A stretch of 64,000 bases of DNA from a virus. The stretch lies in the IMG/VR virus record IMGVR_UViG_3300037297_000066, positions 124,001 through 188,000 of that record; one strand, 5' to 3'. Within the stretch, counting starts at the first letter, position 1. Each line of letters starts with the position of its first letter. Below the pieces are notes generated by a model, which saw only the letters and a program-made list of their open reading frames with translations, was not told the origin of the DNA and made no database searches. The position numbers and the translations under genes were made by a program. Positions 23,384-32,448 of this stretch are shown piece by piece.

Positions 23384-23403
23384 CAACGAGTATCAGCATT
23401 GGA

Positions 23404-23772
23404 TCACACATCCCAGACTGCCCATACGGGCAACGGTAGCTTAGCGAGCTCCTGTTCACTCATCCGATCAATGGCCTGATGCGCCAGAGACCTGAGGTCC
23501 CGGTGTCGCTGAGTGTAGGCAGAAACATACGGCACCGTTTGTACCCAAGGAGGGTTGGCTTCATGGTGTGCAGTGTGAGAGGCTTCGACCAACAACTCTC
23601 CTATGTGCTGCACCACACTCCGATCGGAATGTTGGAACCGAAAGATGTGGGGATCCTGGTTAGGAAGAGGACACCCGGGCCTTACCGTCACACGACCTTT
23701 TAGACGGTCCTGTTCCGATTCGGTGACAAGCACAAAGAAAGTTGGGTTTTCTGGATGGGCTATGTGAAGCAT
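23404..23772 (-). CDS. Unknown protein at divergent promoter
   Basis: ATG 23772 lies 10 nt after TATAGT of the class B promoter at 23783-23792. The 122-residue product MLHIAHPENPTFFVLVTESE has a beta start and a His/Pro-rich middle (ASHTAHHEANPPWVQTVPYV), then a helix. Unknown family. Confidence 0.55.
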   Translation of the reverse strand: MLHIAHPENPTFFVLVTESEQDRLKGRVTVRPGCPLPNQDPHIFRFQHSDRSVVQHIGELLVEASHTAHHEANPPWVQTVPYVSAYTQRHRDLRSLAHQAIDRMSEQELAKLPLPVWAVWDV

Positions 23773-23782
23773 TGCCTAGGCC

Positions 23783-23792
23783 ACTATACACC
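23783..23792 (-). promoter_or_regulatory. Class B promoter (GGTGTATAGT)
   Basis: Minus-strand extended -10 in the short gap between the divergent genes 23772 (-) and 23807 (+). Confidence 0.6.
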
Positions 23793-23806
23793 GAAGATCC
23801 TTTTTG

Positions 23807-24076
23807 ATGACCAACATCTACATGTGGACCGTCTACCTAGCCCAGAACCCTGACGGGATCTTCTACACCGGCATTACCACAGATCTGGACAAACGAATCC
23901 AGCAGCACAACGGCCTGCTGACCGGAGGGGCGAAGTTCACCCGAGGAAAGGGCCCCTGGAGGATCGTCCACACAGAGCTCTACCCATCCAAGGGCACTGC
24001 TCTTCGAAGAGAAGCTGTCATCAAGAAGCTTTCGGCCTATGAGAAATCTCTCCTGGCCAAGATCATCCCGGTGTAA
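23807..24076 (+). CDS. GIY-YIG endonuclease-like protein (YhbQ type)
   Basis: The 89-residue protein matches the small single-domain GIY-YIG group. WTVYLAQNPDGIFYTGIT gives the two motif halves (vYl ... YtG), followed by DLDKRIQQHN (catalytic Arg), GAKFTRGKGPWRIV, and LRREAVIKKLSAYEK with the catalytic Glu. Such domains cut DNA at or near damaged or branched sites. ATG 23807 is used; ATG 23822 is also possible. There is no clear SD, and it lies 35 nt from the divergent gene. Confidence 0.82.
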   Translation: MTNIYMWTVYLAQNPDGIFYTGITTDLDKRIQQHNGLLTGGAKFTRGKGPWRIVHTELYPSKGTALRREAVIKKLSAYEKSLLAKIIPV

Positions 24077-24085
24077 GGTAGGGGA

Positions 24086-24592
24086 GTGCCGCTCTACAGG
24101 AATGCCTCCAAGCGGGTGGTGGAGCTACAAATTGGACCTTCTGGTCGGTTAGTTCCGATCAAACCCGAAGAGTCCATCAACCTCGACAGCTCCGAAATCA
24201 AACTGGCGGAAGCCCTTATCCAAGAGAAGGCCCTGGTGCCGGCTTCTTCAGAGTTCCTGCACCACAAGGACACCCCGACCAATCAGCGTTTCGTGGAGGC
24301 TGTCATAGCTGTCCTAGACAGGGTCCCTGGAAGAACCTCGTCCACGCAGGTACTTCAGTCGATCCAGGACCGCACCCACTGGTTCAACATGGTATCAAAA
24401 CCAGAGGATGCCTTGGTTCTCATTGAAGACCTCGACAAGATGGTGGTCCACGTGATGAAGAATCCTCAAGGGATGAATCCTCAAAAACTGAGAGAACTCC
24501 AAGACAAATGGGCCCTCAGGAGAGACGAGCTGAGGAAAATGCTCATCCCAACGGCCTGGGAACGGATGCTTTTGGACTTTCCCGACCCCTAA
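24086..24592 (+). CDS. Unknown 168-residue protein
   Basis: GTG 24086 follows TAAGGTAGGGGA. Residues 1-60 (LYRNASKRVVELQIGPSGRL and following) form a small beta domain like the N-termini of phage structural proteins; the rest is helical, with KPEDALVLIEDLDKMVVHVM. It lies between the GIY-YIG and AAA genes. Not assigned. Confidence 0.55.
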   Translation: MPLYRNASKRVVELQIGPSGRLVPIKPEESINLDSSEIKLAEALIQEKALVPASSEFLHHKDTPTNQRFVEAVIAVLDRVPGRTSSTQVLQSIQDRTHWFNMVSKPEDALVLIEDLDKMVVHVMKNPQGMNPQKLRELQDKWALRRDELRKMLIPTAWERMLLDFPDP

Positions 24593-24624
24593 AATCGCAC
24601 TTTTTCTTGTGAGGTCCCTCTTTC

Positions 24625-25815
24625 GTGGACTATCGCAAGATCGTAGCCAGACACCTAGGACTACACCCCCAAGACCCCAAAGTAGAAGCTCATCCCTTGA
24701 TGAAGCTGGCTTTGGACCTTCCCGAGGGGAGAGGGCCTGAAATAGGGGCCTGCCATACTACTGTTGATCCAGAAAACTGGCATGGATCAAAGTGGTACGC
24801 CGAAGCTCTCAAAGGCGGGCCCCCGGTCCAGACAACCGAATGGGACGGGAACTTGGTAGTCCCTTCTCAGAGACTTATCGACGTGTGCAAAGAGGTTCTG
24901 AAGCTGAACTTCGTCTACCTCTACCACACCCAGACGGGAACCACGAAAGTGGTGTTGGCCAACGATCAATCAGCCATCAGAATCTCTCTGAGGGAGAAGG
25001 CTAAGAGTGCTTACTGCGTCATGGTCACAATCTCAGAGAATGACCTTGTAAAAGGGCGTCAACTCTTCGACCGAATGCTAATGCCTGACGACCCTCGAAA
25101 GGGGATCGTCTTCGTGTTGGCCACGACCATGCAAGGCTACACCATCCGGAGACTAGGGCTAGCCGGGACTCCCATCGAACGCAGCAACTACTCTCAGCAG
25201 GTATTGGAAGACTACGATCACGTAGTCAAAGACTTCCAAACGGAATCCCCTTGTGGACGGCTTGTCATCCTGTCTGGAGAGCCCGGTACTGGAAAGACCT
25301 ACCTTGTTCGAAGCTTCCTCACGGAGGTTCCCAAGGCTGCCTTCATCCTAATCCCACCGCACATCGTTCAAGACCTGGCGGGCCCCGACATCCTGCCTGC
25401 CCTCACCCAGGCCAAGGACGAAATGAGCGGACCCATCATCCTGGTCATCGAGGACGCAGACTCTTGCCTCGTGCCCCGAGAAGACGGGAGCATCAACACG
25501 ATCTCCTCTCTCCTGAATCTGGGAGACGGTATCATGGGCTCGATCCTGGACATCAGGATCTTGACCACGACGAACGCTCACAAGATCAAGATGGACCCTG
25601 CTACTCGTCGGGAAGGGCGGCTCTGTCGTCACATGCAAGTGGACGCCCTCTCTCCAGAGGAAGCTACGAACGTCTACCAGCGGCTTTTGCCGGGGCAGAA
25701 GTCTACGTTCAAGGAGCCCACCACACTGGCCAAGGTCTACGGGAAGGCTCGTCGAGAAGGCTGGGAACCCCCCAAGGCTACTCCCGCCAAACCCGAGATG
25801 AAGCCGTACCTGTAG
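24625..25815 (+). CDS. AAA ATPase, BCS1/p97-like
   Basis: The 396-residue protein has a C-terminal AAA module. The Walker A GEPGTGKT is at 218-225, the Walker B IILVIEDAD at 271-279, sensor 1 LTTTN at 313-317, and the arginine-finger region RREGRL at 328-333. Residues 1-200 form a separate N-terminal domain that probably binds the client. This AAA group remodels protein complexes, and relatives occur in many jumbo phages. GTG 24625 is the only good start. A DUF5661-like gene converges 3 nt after its stop. Confidence 0.82.
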   Translation: MDYRKIVARHLGLHPQDPKVEAHPLMKLALDLPEGRGPEIGACHTTVDPENWHGSKWYAEALKGGPPVQTTEWDGNLVVPSQRLIDVCKEVLKLNFVYLYHTQTGTTKVVLANDQSAIRISLREKAKSAYCVMVTISENDLVKGRQLFDRMLMPDDPRKGIVFVLATTMQGYTIRRLGLAGTPIERSNYSQQVLEDYDHVVKDFQTESPCGRLVILSGEPGTGKTYLVRSFLTEVPKAAFILIPPHIVQDLAGPDILPALTQAKDEMSGPIILVIEDADSCLVPREDGSINTISSLLNLGDGIMGSILDIRILTTTNAHKIKMDPATRREGRLCRHMQVDALSPEEATNVYQRLLPGQKSTFKEPTTLAKVYGKARREGWEPPKATPAKPEMKPYL

Positions 25816-25818
25816 GGG

Positions 25819-26190
25819 TCAGACCAACAGGTCGTAGGCAGCGTTGGGATCGGTCTTGGCCAGTTCAGCTGCCTGCTTGACGGTGTTCACTGCAGCCTTT
25901 TTCTCTGCCTCATCCTCCATCTTCTTGAGGCGAGTGTAGTAGTCTGGAATCTCAGTCAGGTGGTCAAGGGCGATCTCCCGAGCTTTGGACTTGTCGTCCG
26001 TGTGCTCTAGCTCGACCTCGATCCCCATTTCCAGTTCCTTGGGGTCAAGATCCTTCGGAGGCCCTTTGTCGGCCAATCCCCCAGGAATCTGGTCCTTGGG
26101 CTTGTCCTTCCCTTTGGCCAACAAGTCGTAGGCTTCTTTGGGACTGGTCTTGGCTAGCTGGGCGGCCTGACGAAGCGTCTCGGGGGTCAT
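25819..26190 (-). CDS. DUF5661-like protein
   Basis: In this 123-residue protein KELEMGIEVELEHTDDKSKA, then REIALDHLTEIPDYYTRLKK, follow the DUF5661 pattern (G...E.EHT.d...A..IA.DHL.E.pdYY..L..me) known from phage genomes, often near virion genes. The central motif is flanked by two near-identical helices, LAKTSPKEAYDLLAKGK and LAKTDPNAAYDLLV, an internal duplication. Function unknown. Confidence 0.72.
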   Translation of the reverse strand: MTPETLRQAAQLAKTSPKEAYDLLAKGKDKPKDQIPGGLADKGPPKDLDPKELEMGIEVELEHTDDKSKAREIALDHLTEIPDYYTRLKKMEDEAEKKAAVNTVKQAAELAKTDPNAAYDLLV

Positions 26191-26213
26191 GCCAGAGACA
26201 ACCTACCAAAGGA

Positions 26214-26729
26214 TTAGGATCCCCGGTTCCCCCTAGAAAGCAGTCCTTCAGCAATAGAGCGTCCCAGCATAGCTGCCGGTGAGCCCGGGGCCTCGTGTCG
26301 AACCATTTCTCCAATGGCCTCCCCAACCAAACGTTCGGGGTCCGTCGAGCCGGTTCTTTGCATCCTGTCCACCAGAGCCCCGAAAAACGCTCCTGCTGCC
26401 TCGCTGGAAGGCGGGATGCCCAGGACCGATCCTTCCTCAAAAGTCTCTGAGAAGGGCTCCTCGGGGCTCCTAGAGCTCAATTTGGAGGATACCTTGGCTA
26501 GGAAGTTCAGCCACGCAGGCAACAGAGCCGGAGTTACACAGTCTTGGCCCATGAAAGGTTGGGGTTGTGTGGACGCATAGCCAAACTCGAACAACATCCT
26601 CAAAAGAGGGTCTCTATTGGCACGATAAAGTCGTACCGTAAACATCCACCTAGGGAAGCCCCCGTCCTGAGCCACAATGCGCTCGAACAGGTAGTTTTCT
26701 TCTCTATCTTCGAGGATTACCCAAGCCAT
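26214..26729 (-). CDS. FxEGS family member 1, C-terminally divergent
   Basis: The 171-residue product has the typical MAWVILEDRE start and GGFPRW. Box 1 is ALLPAWLNFL and box 2 is FEEGSV. Boxes 3-5 cannot be found; the end is a Gly/Arg-rich helix (GRSIAEGLLSRG). It is the leftmost recognisable member of the family in this window, 23 nt from the DUF5661-like gene, with three non-family genes between it and the rest of the array. Confidence 0.65.
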   Translation of the reverse strand: MAWVILEDREENYLFERIVAQDGGFPRWMFTVRLYRANRDPLLRMLFEFGYASTQPQPFMGQDCVTPALLPAWLNFLAKVSSKLSSRSPEEPFSETFEEGSVLGIPPSSEAAGAFFGALVDRMQRTGSTDPERLVGEAIGEMVRHEAPGSPAAMLGRSIAEGLLSRGNRGS

Positions 26730-26733
26730 ATGG

Positions 26734-27144
26734 TTACCTGCTAAGCAACCGTCCTACGTGCCCCATACTCTCTACCACCTCAGCGAACCTAGCAAAGGTT
26801 CCGGGGGCCCCACTCCCATCCCGAACAGCCTTCTTACCCGAAAAAACACCCCCGTGTAGCCGGTAGACTTTCCGTGGGATGTTCCACCGAGCCTGGGCTT
26901 GGATACCGAGCTCAACCAGATGACTCAGTAGTTCGATAGGGAACGTTTCCTCAGGCAGTTTGATGTTCCTCCAGATCTTGGGGTAGATGGGGCCAGCCAC
27001 CTTGATGGACAGACAGATGACCCCTCCCTCGTGCTCGTGTAGCCCTAGGTAGTAGTACCTGTCTCCATCCTCGAAGAGACGGAAGATTCGAGACCGGATC
27101 CCTTTCTTCTCACCCTCCCGGTAGCCGGTCTCCAGAACTTCCAT
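26734..27144 (-). CDS. Unknown protein
   Basis: ATG 27144 overlaps the upstream stop (TGATG). The 136-residue product MEVLETGYREGEKKGIRSRI has a beta-rich centre (DRYYYLGLHEHEGGVICLS), then LPEETFPIELLSHLVELGI, which resembles FxEGS box 1. No box 2-5 follows. It may be a far relative of the family's N-terminal half. Confidence 0.5.
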   Translation of the reverse strand: MEVLETGYREGEKKGIRSRIFRLFEDGDRYYYLGLHEHEGGVICLSIKVAGPIYPKIWRNIKLPEETFPIELLSHLVELGIQAQARWNIPRKVYRLHGGVFSGKKAVRDGSGAPGTFARFAEVVESMGHVGRLLSR

Positions 27145-27536
27145 CAGTCCCTTATCTTGCAGGCAGCTGTCTTCGAATACAGAGCATTGGACGTCAGAAA
27201 CTCGTCCGTCCAGTCCCACTTGTCCTCGATCAGGTGCCGTACCTCATCGGCGTTGAGATCGATTGTCTCAGGCTGATGCATCTCCAGCATCTGGATGACC
27301 GTGTCGTACTCGGCCGTATGGTCAGAGGGGACCTTGAGCCTGAAGGACAGGGCTTTGAGCTTGCCCGCCTCCAACTCCTGCAAACGTTCTCGAAGGGCCG
27401 CTTGAGCCTTTTCCAGGTAACCCTTACGAGCCTCTTTCACGATCTGAGCGTGCTCTTCCCGGTTCTTCTTGACCTTCTTCAGCACCTCTTTCGTCTTGCA
27501 GGTCACCACCATCTTGATGCCGTAGATTCCTTGCAC
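27144..27536 (-). CDS. Conserved phage hypothetical protein
   Basis: The 130-residue protein contains TKEVLKKVKKNREEHAQIVK, a helix, then SFRLKVPSDHTAEYDTVIQM and a WDWTDEFLTSNALYS end. I recall this order from a widespread phage protein family of unknown function. GTG 27536 is the likely start. It belongs to the run between the DUF5662-like gene and the first FxEGS member. Confidence 0.6.
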   Translation of the reverse strand: MQGIYGIKMVVTCKTKEVLKKVKKNREEHAQIVKEARKGYLEKAQAALRERLQELEAGKLKALSFRLKVPSDHTAEYDTVIQMLEMHQPETIDLNADEVRHLIEDKWDWTDEFLTSNALYSKTAACKIRD

Positions 27537-27545
27537 GGTACGCTC

Positions 27546-28025
27546 CTATTTTGGTGAGAGAACTTCTTCGTACTCTTTGGCGGTGTTGGTCAGGATGTCG
27601 GCCACCTGGGGATCCAGTCCGAAGCGAGCCGTATTGCCCTTGATGCTCTTGAAGATGTCTCCGTCAGCGTGACGCCTGGTAGCCGCCAGCCAGTCGCAGA
27701 ACATCTCTACCAGATCCACCAAGGTCATGTCACGCACTCCTCGCTCGAAGTGCTCTGGGTGGTGCCGGTTGTTCCGGTAGTGGTGTTTCAAGGCCACTCC
27801 CATCTCCTCCAGCTGCTGCTTGTATTGCTCAGAGCCGTAGGTGGTGGTCTTGAGCTTGGGACCGTACTCGGCAAAGATGTCGAGTTCCTCGGGAGAGAGC
27901 TTGCTACGGTCGTGTTCTTCTCCTCGCATGAGTAGCTCTGAAGCCAGGATTCGGAGCAACCGACGGACCTCCTCGATATGCTCTAACGTACTCACACGAC
28001 ACTGCAGTTGTTCAACGGTTTCCAT
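27546..28025 (-). CDS. DUF5662-like protein
   Basis: The 159-residue product has the family landmarks in order: EEHDRSKLSPEELDIFAEYG, YGSEQYKQQLEEMGVALKHH, NNRHHPEHFERGV, LVDLVEMFCDWLAATRR, and a final NTARFG. The conserved His/Asp set resembles HD-type metal sites, so hydrolase activity is possible, but none is known to me. ATG 28025 is preferred over TTG 28046. Confidence 0.78.
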   Translation of the reverse strand: METVEQLQCRVSTLEHIEEVRRLLRILASELLMRGEEHDRSKLSPEELDIFAEYGPKLKTTTYGSEQYKQQLEEMGVALKHHYRNNRHHPEHFERGVRDMTLVDLVEMFCDWLAATRRHADGDIFKSIKGNTARFGLDPQVADILTNTAKEYEEVLSPK

Positions 28026-28042
28026 CTGATCTACATTCTCCC

Positions 28043-28447
28043 TCAATCAAACCTGCGAGGGTTGACCCACACAGGCTCTGCCTCTGGAGCCAAAGGGTCC
28101 TTCCGAACCGCTCGGACAGAGTCTACTCCAAACGTGTCCGGGAGCGTAGCCCTCTTGGCTCGATGCAGGTTTGGGGGCCCCCATCGGGCATAGGCTTCGC
28201 TCAGGAAGTCGTAAGCCATCCCCATCAAGGCCAGAGGCACATGGTTCATGGGTCTCCACTGGTATTCACCCCCCGGGTAGCTCATCTGGATGAGGAAAAC
28301 ACACGTCTCAGGGGATATGAAAGGCCCTACCTTCGTAGTCTGGGTACGAGTTGCCAGAAAACGGTACTGGGGTATCCCGTTCTCGTCTTCGATGACACGT
28401 TCCAACCGTCCCTCCCCCCACACCGGGGGCCTGAAAGAGTACGCCAT
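28043..28447 (-). CDS. Probable short FxEGS member
   Basis: The 134-residue product carries ENGIPQYRF (the WPRY position). VPLALMGMAYDFL is in the box 1 position and FGVDSV in the box 2 position; it stops soon after. Boxes 3-5 are missing, so it is an N-terminal-half type. Its end overlaps the upstream part of the DUF5662-like frame. Confidence 0.5.
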   Translation of the reverse strand: MAYSFRPPVWGEGRLERVIEDENGIPQYRFLATRTQTTKVGPFISPETCVFLIQMSYPGGEYQWRPMNHVPLALMGMAYDFLSEAYARWGPPNLHRAKRATLPDTFGVDSVRAVRKDPLAPEAEPVWVNPRRFD

Positions 28448-28457
28448 AGCCAGTGAT

Positions 28458-28862
28458 TCAAGGATTGTTGACAGAGGACAAGATCAAGGCCGTAGCTTCT
28501 CGAAGCACATCTCTAGCTGCTTGCTCAGGATCCTGCCCCGAGTAGGTCACAGACCCTTCTTCGAAAGGTCCTGTCAGATCCGCTTGCTCCCACTCTTCCC
28601 AGAGGCACAACATCTGGGCCTGCAGACGCCACAACCTCTTCAAAATCTCCAAAGGCGTCACACACACAGAATGCCAAGCACTACTGCCTTCCACATCAGA
28701 AAAACCGACTGTGACCGTGTAACGGTCAGCTCCCGTACGACGATCCCAGATGGTTTCGTTTCTCGAAACGGTCAGTTTGTAGCGAGGCCACCCCCCATCC
28801 TTGGAGTAGATCTCGACTCCCTTATCAGGCTCGAACTGTGCTTCCAGTAGAACCCACGCCAT
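28458..28862 (-). CDS. FxEGS member, N-terminal-half type
   Basis: ATG 28862 overlaps the stop upstream (TGATG) and gives MAWVLLEAQ. GGWPRYKLTV and the perfect box 2 FEEGSV are present, but the protein ends about 25 residues later at 134 residues. The region of box 1 reads TPLEILKRLW. Confidence 0.65.
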   Translation of the reverse strand: MAWVLLEAQFEPDKGVEIYSKDGGWPRYKLTVSRNETIWDRRTGADRYTVTVGFSDVEGSSAWHSVCVTPLEILKRLWRLQAQMLCLWEEWEQADLTGPFEEGSVTYSGQDPEQAARDVLREATALILSSVNNP

Positions 28863-29161
28863 CAGTACCAAGTTCCCCTTTCGGACACCTGACAGATGCT
28901 ACCCTCTCCGAAAAACCTGGAGACAGGTTTGATGGTCTTTGAGGATCCCCACTTGGCCTGGGCTATAGACATCAGCTCCCAAAACCGATCAACCATAGCG
29001 TAGCGTATCACTGAGGATTCCCCTATGGCTAAGGTCAGGCTGTAGGAGTCTTCATCTGGCTCAAACTCGATGCTGGATACTAGAGGATCGACCCCTTCCC
29101 ATTGCAGGAGGGCGCAGACCTTGGAGTCGTCAACCCAGGAGCTAATCTCCGCCCAAGGCAT
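28862..29161 (-). CDS. FxEGS member, shortest N-terminal type
   Basis: At 99 residues (MPWAEISSW) this copy keeps only a beta-rich first part, a box 1-like VDRFWELMS and box 2 FGEGSI, then ends. It overlaps the upstream gene by 20 nt, and its stop overlaps the next start. Confidence 0.6.
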   Translation of the reverse strand: MPWAEISSWVDDSKVCALLQWEGVDPLVSSIEFEPDEDSYSLTLAIGESSVIRYAMVDRFWELMSIAQAKWGSSKTIKPVSRFFGEGSICQVSERGTWY

Positions 29162-29597
29162 TCTCTTCTTCCTCTCGCAACCTTTCGAGAAAGGCTTCAT
29201 CTCGACGCTGATCTTCTTGCCTGAGCAATTGCCGCATGGTGAGAAAGTCGTCCCGTCGGATGAAGTTGTTGGCCATCTCAGCGACCAGGGGCCCGATGCT
29301 AGAGCCCTTCACGCTCTCTGGGTTGAAGGTGTTGGGCAACAAGGCTGAGGGCAGCCCGTCTGTCAGACCTTCGGCCTGACTCAGCAACTCCCACAGGAAA
29401 TGGCTCAAGGGCCAAGGTAGGAGGCATTCTTGGCGACCCTCTCCTGGCCTATCCGTGAAGAACGTGACGATCAGGTTGTACCCCTCTTCTTGCAGTCTGA
29501 CGTTCAAAACGACTCGACGTTCCGGCATCTCCTCCAGTTGGTAGGTGATACTGATCCCTGTGTCTCTGTGGCTTTTTGAAAGGATGCTCCAGGTCAT
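29142..29597 (-). CDS. FxEGS member with altered C-terminus
   Basis: The 151-residue product begins MTWSILSKS. Box 1 is WPLSHFLWELL and box 2 is loosened to FNPESVKG. Instead of boxes 3-5 it has a charged coiled coil (RQLLRQEDQRRDEAFLERL). Confidence 0.6.
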   Translation of the reverse strand: MTWSILSKSHRDTGISITYQLEEMPERRVVLNVRLQEEGYNLIVTFFTDRPGEGRQECLLPWPLSHFLWELLSQAEGLTDGLPSALLPNTFNPESVKGSSIGPLVAEMANNFIRRDDFLTMRQLLRQEDQRRDEAFLERLREEEENALGGD

Positions 29598-29636
29598 AGT
29601 GGATCTAACCCTTCCAACCGACCTTGAAGATTCGAG

Positions 29637-29886
<250 letters not shown>

Positions 29887-29897
<11 letters not shown>

Positions 29898-30264
29898 CAC
29901 CACTCCGCTGTTGAAGGTCAGGGGTCTTGGGTTCCAGCGCTTCCTTCACAAGGGGGAACCTTTCACCCACCATCACGTGCTCCAGATTCATGAAATGGGC
30001 CCCCACGAGCTCCTGAACCCAGAGACCGGTTGCCAAGATGGGCCCCAGCAACTCAGAAGGCCATCCTGTACGGTTTACAGCCCTTGCATGCTCGTACAGC
30101 TGGCCAAAAATGGACATCTCCCATTCCTGGGACTCCTGGGAAACACGAGAAAACTGGATGGTCCAGCGGGGCCAGCTCTTCTCTCCTTGGGCGTACACAC
30201 GGTTGGCAGAACACACCTGCTCACCGGGGTCCAACACGTTCTGGTCGAGCATCACCCAGGTCAT
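29887..30264 (-). CDS. FxEGS member, N-terminal half only
   Basis: The 125-residue product starts MTWVMLDQN and has KSWPRWTIQF. Box 1 is WPSELLGPIL. The sequence stops without box 2, so it is a half-length copy. It is coupled to the full-length gene at 30261. Confidence 0.6.
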
Positions 30265-30917
30265 CTGCGCCGCTCCCTCAAGACTTCCAAGATGGTATCA
30301 GTCAAGTTCTCTCCCAACAACTCAGGATCCCATACCTGCAGCCCCGTCCACGGATTACGCTCACGCTCCAAAGCATCTCTAAAATGCCTTTCTGAAGGCG
30401 TCAAGTAAGACATGGTGCCCAACGTTGCAGAGATGTAGAGATTCTCTAACCACCTCGCAGAAAAGGGTGGGATCATGTCCCCTCTCTCGTCATAGTAGCA
30501 GCCAAGGGAAAGGCGCGTCTCTAGAGAATTCACGACCCGTTGCCGCAGCTGCTCTTGGTCATAGACCCTTGTGAGAACAGGAGGTTCTGATATCTCCCCC
30601 CACACCCCTACCGGAACTTGGCGAGAGAGATGCTCTGGCAACTCAAAACCGGCTCGGGCCTCAATCAAGGCCCGTATCAGGTAAGGCAGCAACCCCTCGG
30701 GCACCTGGCAAGGCTGGTAGTTACTCTGAAAGAGAGGCAAAGTGCTGACGTGCAGAGCCTTTTGTACGAACCAAACCAGCTTGTTGTCTGAGAGCTCGAT
30801 CTTGATCCAGTAGACGTTCGTACACACCCCGTACTGATGCTCATGAACCAAGACAGAGTAGGCCCATTGATCCTTGGTGAATCCAGGGCTTTGGACCTCG
30901 TACTGGTAAGTGGTCAC
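30261..30917 (-). CDS. FxEGS member, full length
   Basis: The 218-residue product starts MTTYQYEVQ. Box 1 is EGLLPYLIRAL, and box 2 is degraded to VGVWGEIS. Box 3 is LSLGCYY, box 4 is WLENLYIS, and box 5 is ENLTDTILEVLRERRR. The N-terminal strands contain YGVCTNVYWIKIEL. Confidence 0.65.
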   Translation of the reverse strand: MTTYQYEVQSPGFTKDQWAYSVLVHEHQYGVCTNVYWIKIELSDNKLVWFVQKALHVSTLPLFQSNYQPCQVPEGLLPYLIRALIEARAGFELPEHLSRQVPVGVWGEISEPPVLTRVYDQEQLRQRVVNSLETRLSLGCYYDERGDMIPPFSARWLENLYISATLGTMSYLTPSERHFRDALERERNPWTGLQVWDPELLGENLTDTILEVLRERRR

Positions 30918-30925
30918 AGGATCCT

Positions 30926-31549
30926 CTAAACCCGTTGCTGGTCAGTCGAGATCGAAAACCCCGCGGCCTGCAAAACCGTGCCAATTGCTATGAACACAGA
31001 CGATACAGGACGGTCAGATACTTCTGGCATGTTCCAGAACTGCTGCTCGGCTTCGGTGAGCCTGTGTTGGGCTATTCGATGCACAAGGACGTAGGTATCC
31101 CAACGCCACTCAGAGTCCCCCGGACTCAAGGGAAAGCTCAAACGCTCGTCATCTCTCCAATAGGTTCCCAAGGAAATCCCAGACTCGTACGCTTCTCGAA
31201 CCACCTCCAACAGGCTCTGCTGCTCGTCCTCGCCGTAGATTTCAACAGAGAAGCCAGGCCCCTTCACGGAACTCTCCTCTGCGAACACTCCCTGAGGACT
31301 GGTTGCTCGAATAGTCTTGGCCTTAGCGAGCAGCTGCAAGATCTCAATTGCCAGAAGAGCGGGCCACTCAGCTAAAGGCTTGCGAGAATTTTCGTCAACG
31401 TGTTCCCAAATCGTCGCCTGTAGCTTCCCGTCAACGGGCCCCATGACGAGGGTATACCGAGGCCACGGCTCCCCATCCCAACACACCGTTCGATACTGGT
31501 GATCGAGGTGACGCACGGACAGTACTGGGGGGCACTCAACCCAACCCAT
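30926..31549 (-). CDS. FxEGS member
   Basis: The 207-residue product starts MGWVECPPV and has PWPRYTLVMG. Box 1 is WPALLAIEILQLL, box 2 FAEESSV, box 3 ISLGTYW and box 4 WRWDTYV. Box 5 is unrecognisable; the end is hydrophobic (SSVFIAIGTVLQAAGFS). Confidence 0.65.
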   Translation of the reverse strand: MGWVECPPVLSVRHLDHQYRTVCWDGEPWPRYTLVMGPVDGKLQATIWEHVDENSRKPLAEWPALLAIEILQLLAKAKTIRATSPQGVFAEESSVKGPGFSVEIYGEDEQQSLLEVVREAYESGISLGTYWRDDERLSFPLSPGDSEWRWDTYVLVHRIAQHRLTEAEQQFWNMPEVSDRPVSSVFIAIGTVLQAAGFSISTDQQRV

Positions 31550-31862
31550 TGCGTAGCTCCGTAGGGGTTGCGAACTGAAAGTCTGTGAGAACCCATCGAC
31601 TCTTAGCCACCAGTACTAAGGACCATATTTTCTCTAGCAAAGAAGCCGGCCACTCGTAAGTATCATCCCACCCCATGGGTTCGTTAGCCTTCCACCAAAT
31701 ACGCACCACCAGAACATCCCCCAAGACCGGAACAGGGTTGCTTGAACGAGTCTGGTACAAGACTCCAACCTCCAGAAGAAAGTACGGGTAGCCTCCTTCC
31801 CACCGGTACTCCCGTCTCACGACCAGGTCGTCGTAATGCTCGTTTGACAAGACCCATGTCAT
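31536..31862 (-). CDS. FxEGS member, N-terminal half only
   Basis: The 108-residue product MTWVLSNEHY has GGYPYFLLEV and box 1 WPASLLEKIWSL, and ends before box 2. It overlaps the next gene by 14 nt and the previous one by 4. Confidence 0.6.
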   Translation of the reverse strand: MTWVLSNEHYDDLVVRREYRWEGGYPYFLLEVGVLYQTRSSNPVPVLGDVLVVRIWWKANEPMGWDDTYEWPASLLEKIWSLVLVAKSRWVLTDFQFATPTELRNGLG

Positions 31863-32443
31863 GACAGAGCCCGCTGCTTTCTGAGCACTCGCAGAATGGC
31901 CGCCGTGACCAGCTCCGAGGAAGTCCTCCCCGAAGGGTCTGGGAACTCTTGATACCCCATAGCTATCCCACTACGCCAACTTTGCTCATATATCGTCATG
32001 AGGTAAATCGGGTCAGACATCGAGCCCATTCGTCGAGAGGTAAGGTAGTTCTCTTCCGTCCAATCGGGGTCGGTGGGCAATACCAGCCTACTACCTGTCC
32101 CCTCCACGACCTCATAAGCTCCTAAGGGACGCCCCCTGGAGATCGCCCTTTCCACGGCCTTTTCGACCCTGTCTTGCTTAACCGAACCCTCCTTAAAAGC
32201 ACCGTCTAGGTGAGCTTTTTCAGCCTTGATGAGCAATCGGGCTAGGTCTTTCCTCAACTCAACCGGAAAAGAATCCGTCCGGTGGTAGTCCGGATCCGGA
32301 GCCTGCTTTCGGAATACCTGAACCGTCACCCGATCACCTACCTCAAAGATGCAGAAGTTGTACTCTTCGTCATCCTGACGGTAGACAAGGGAGTACCCTC
32401 GGGTTTCTTCCTGAGTCACCGAACGCACGAGCTCCCAAGGCAT
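31859..32443 (-). CDS. FxEGS member, full length
   Basis: The 194-residue product starts MPWELVRSV. Box 1 is FPVELRKDLARLL, box 2 FKEGSV, box 3 RPLGAYE, box 4 WTEENYL and box 5 SELVTAAILRVLRKQR. It is one of the clearest five-box members, and the second gene of the operon that starts with the WRG-type gene at 32829. Confidence 0.7.
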   Translation of the reverse strand: MPWELVRSVTQEETRGYSLVYRQDDEEYNFCIFEVGDRVTVQVFRKQAPDPDYHRTDSFPVELRKDLARLLIKAEKAHLDGAFKEGSVKQDRVEKAVERAISRGRPLGAYEVVEGTGSRLVLPTDPDWTEENYLTSRRMGSMSDPIYLMTIYEQSWRSGIAMGYQEFPDPSGRTSSELVTAAILRVLRKQRALS

Positions 32444-32448
32444 GAGAG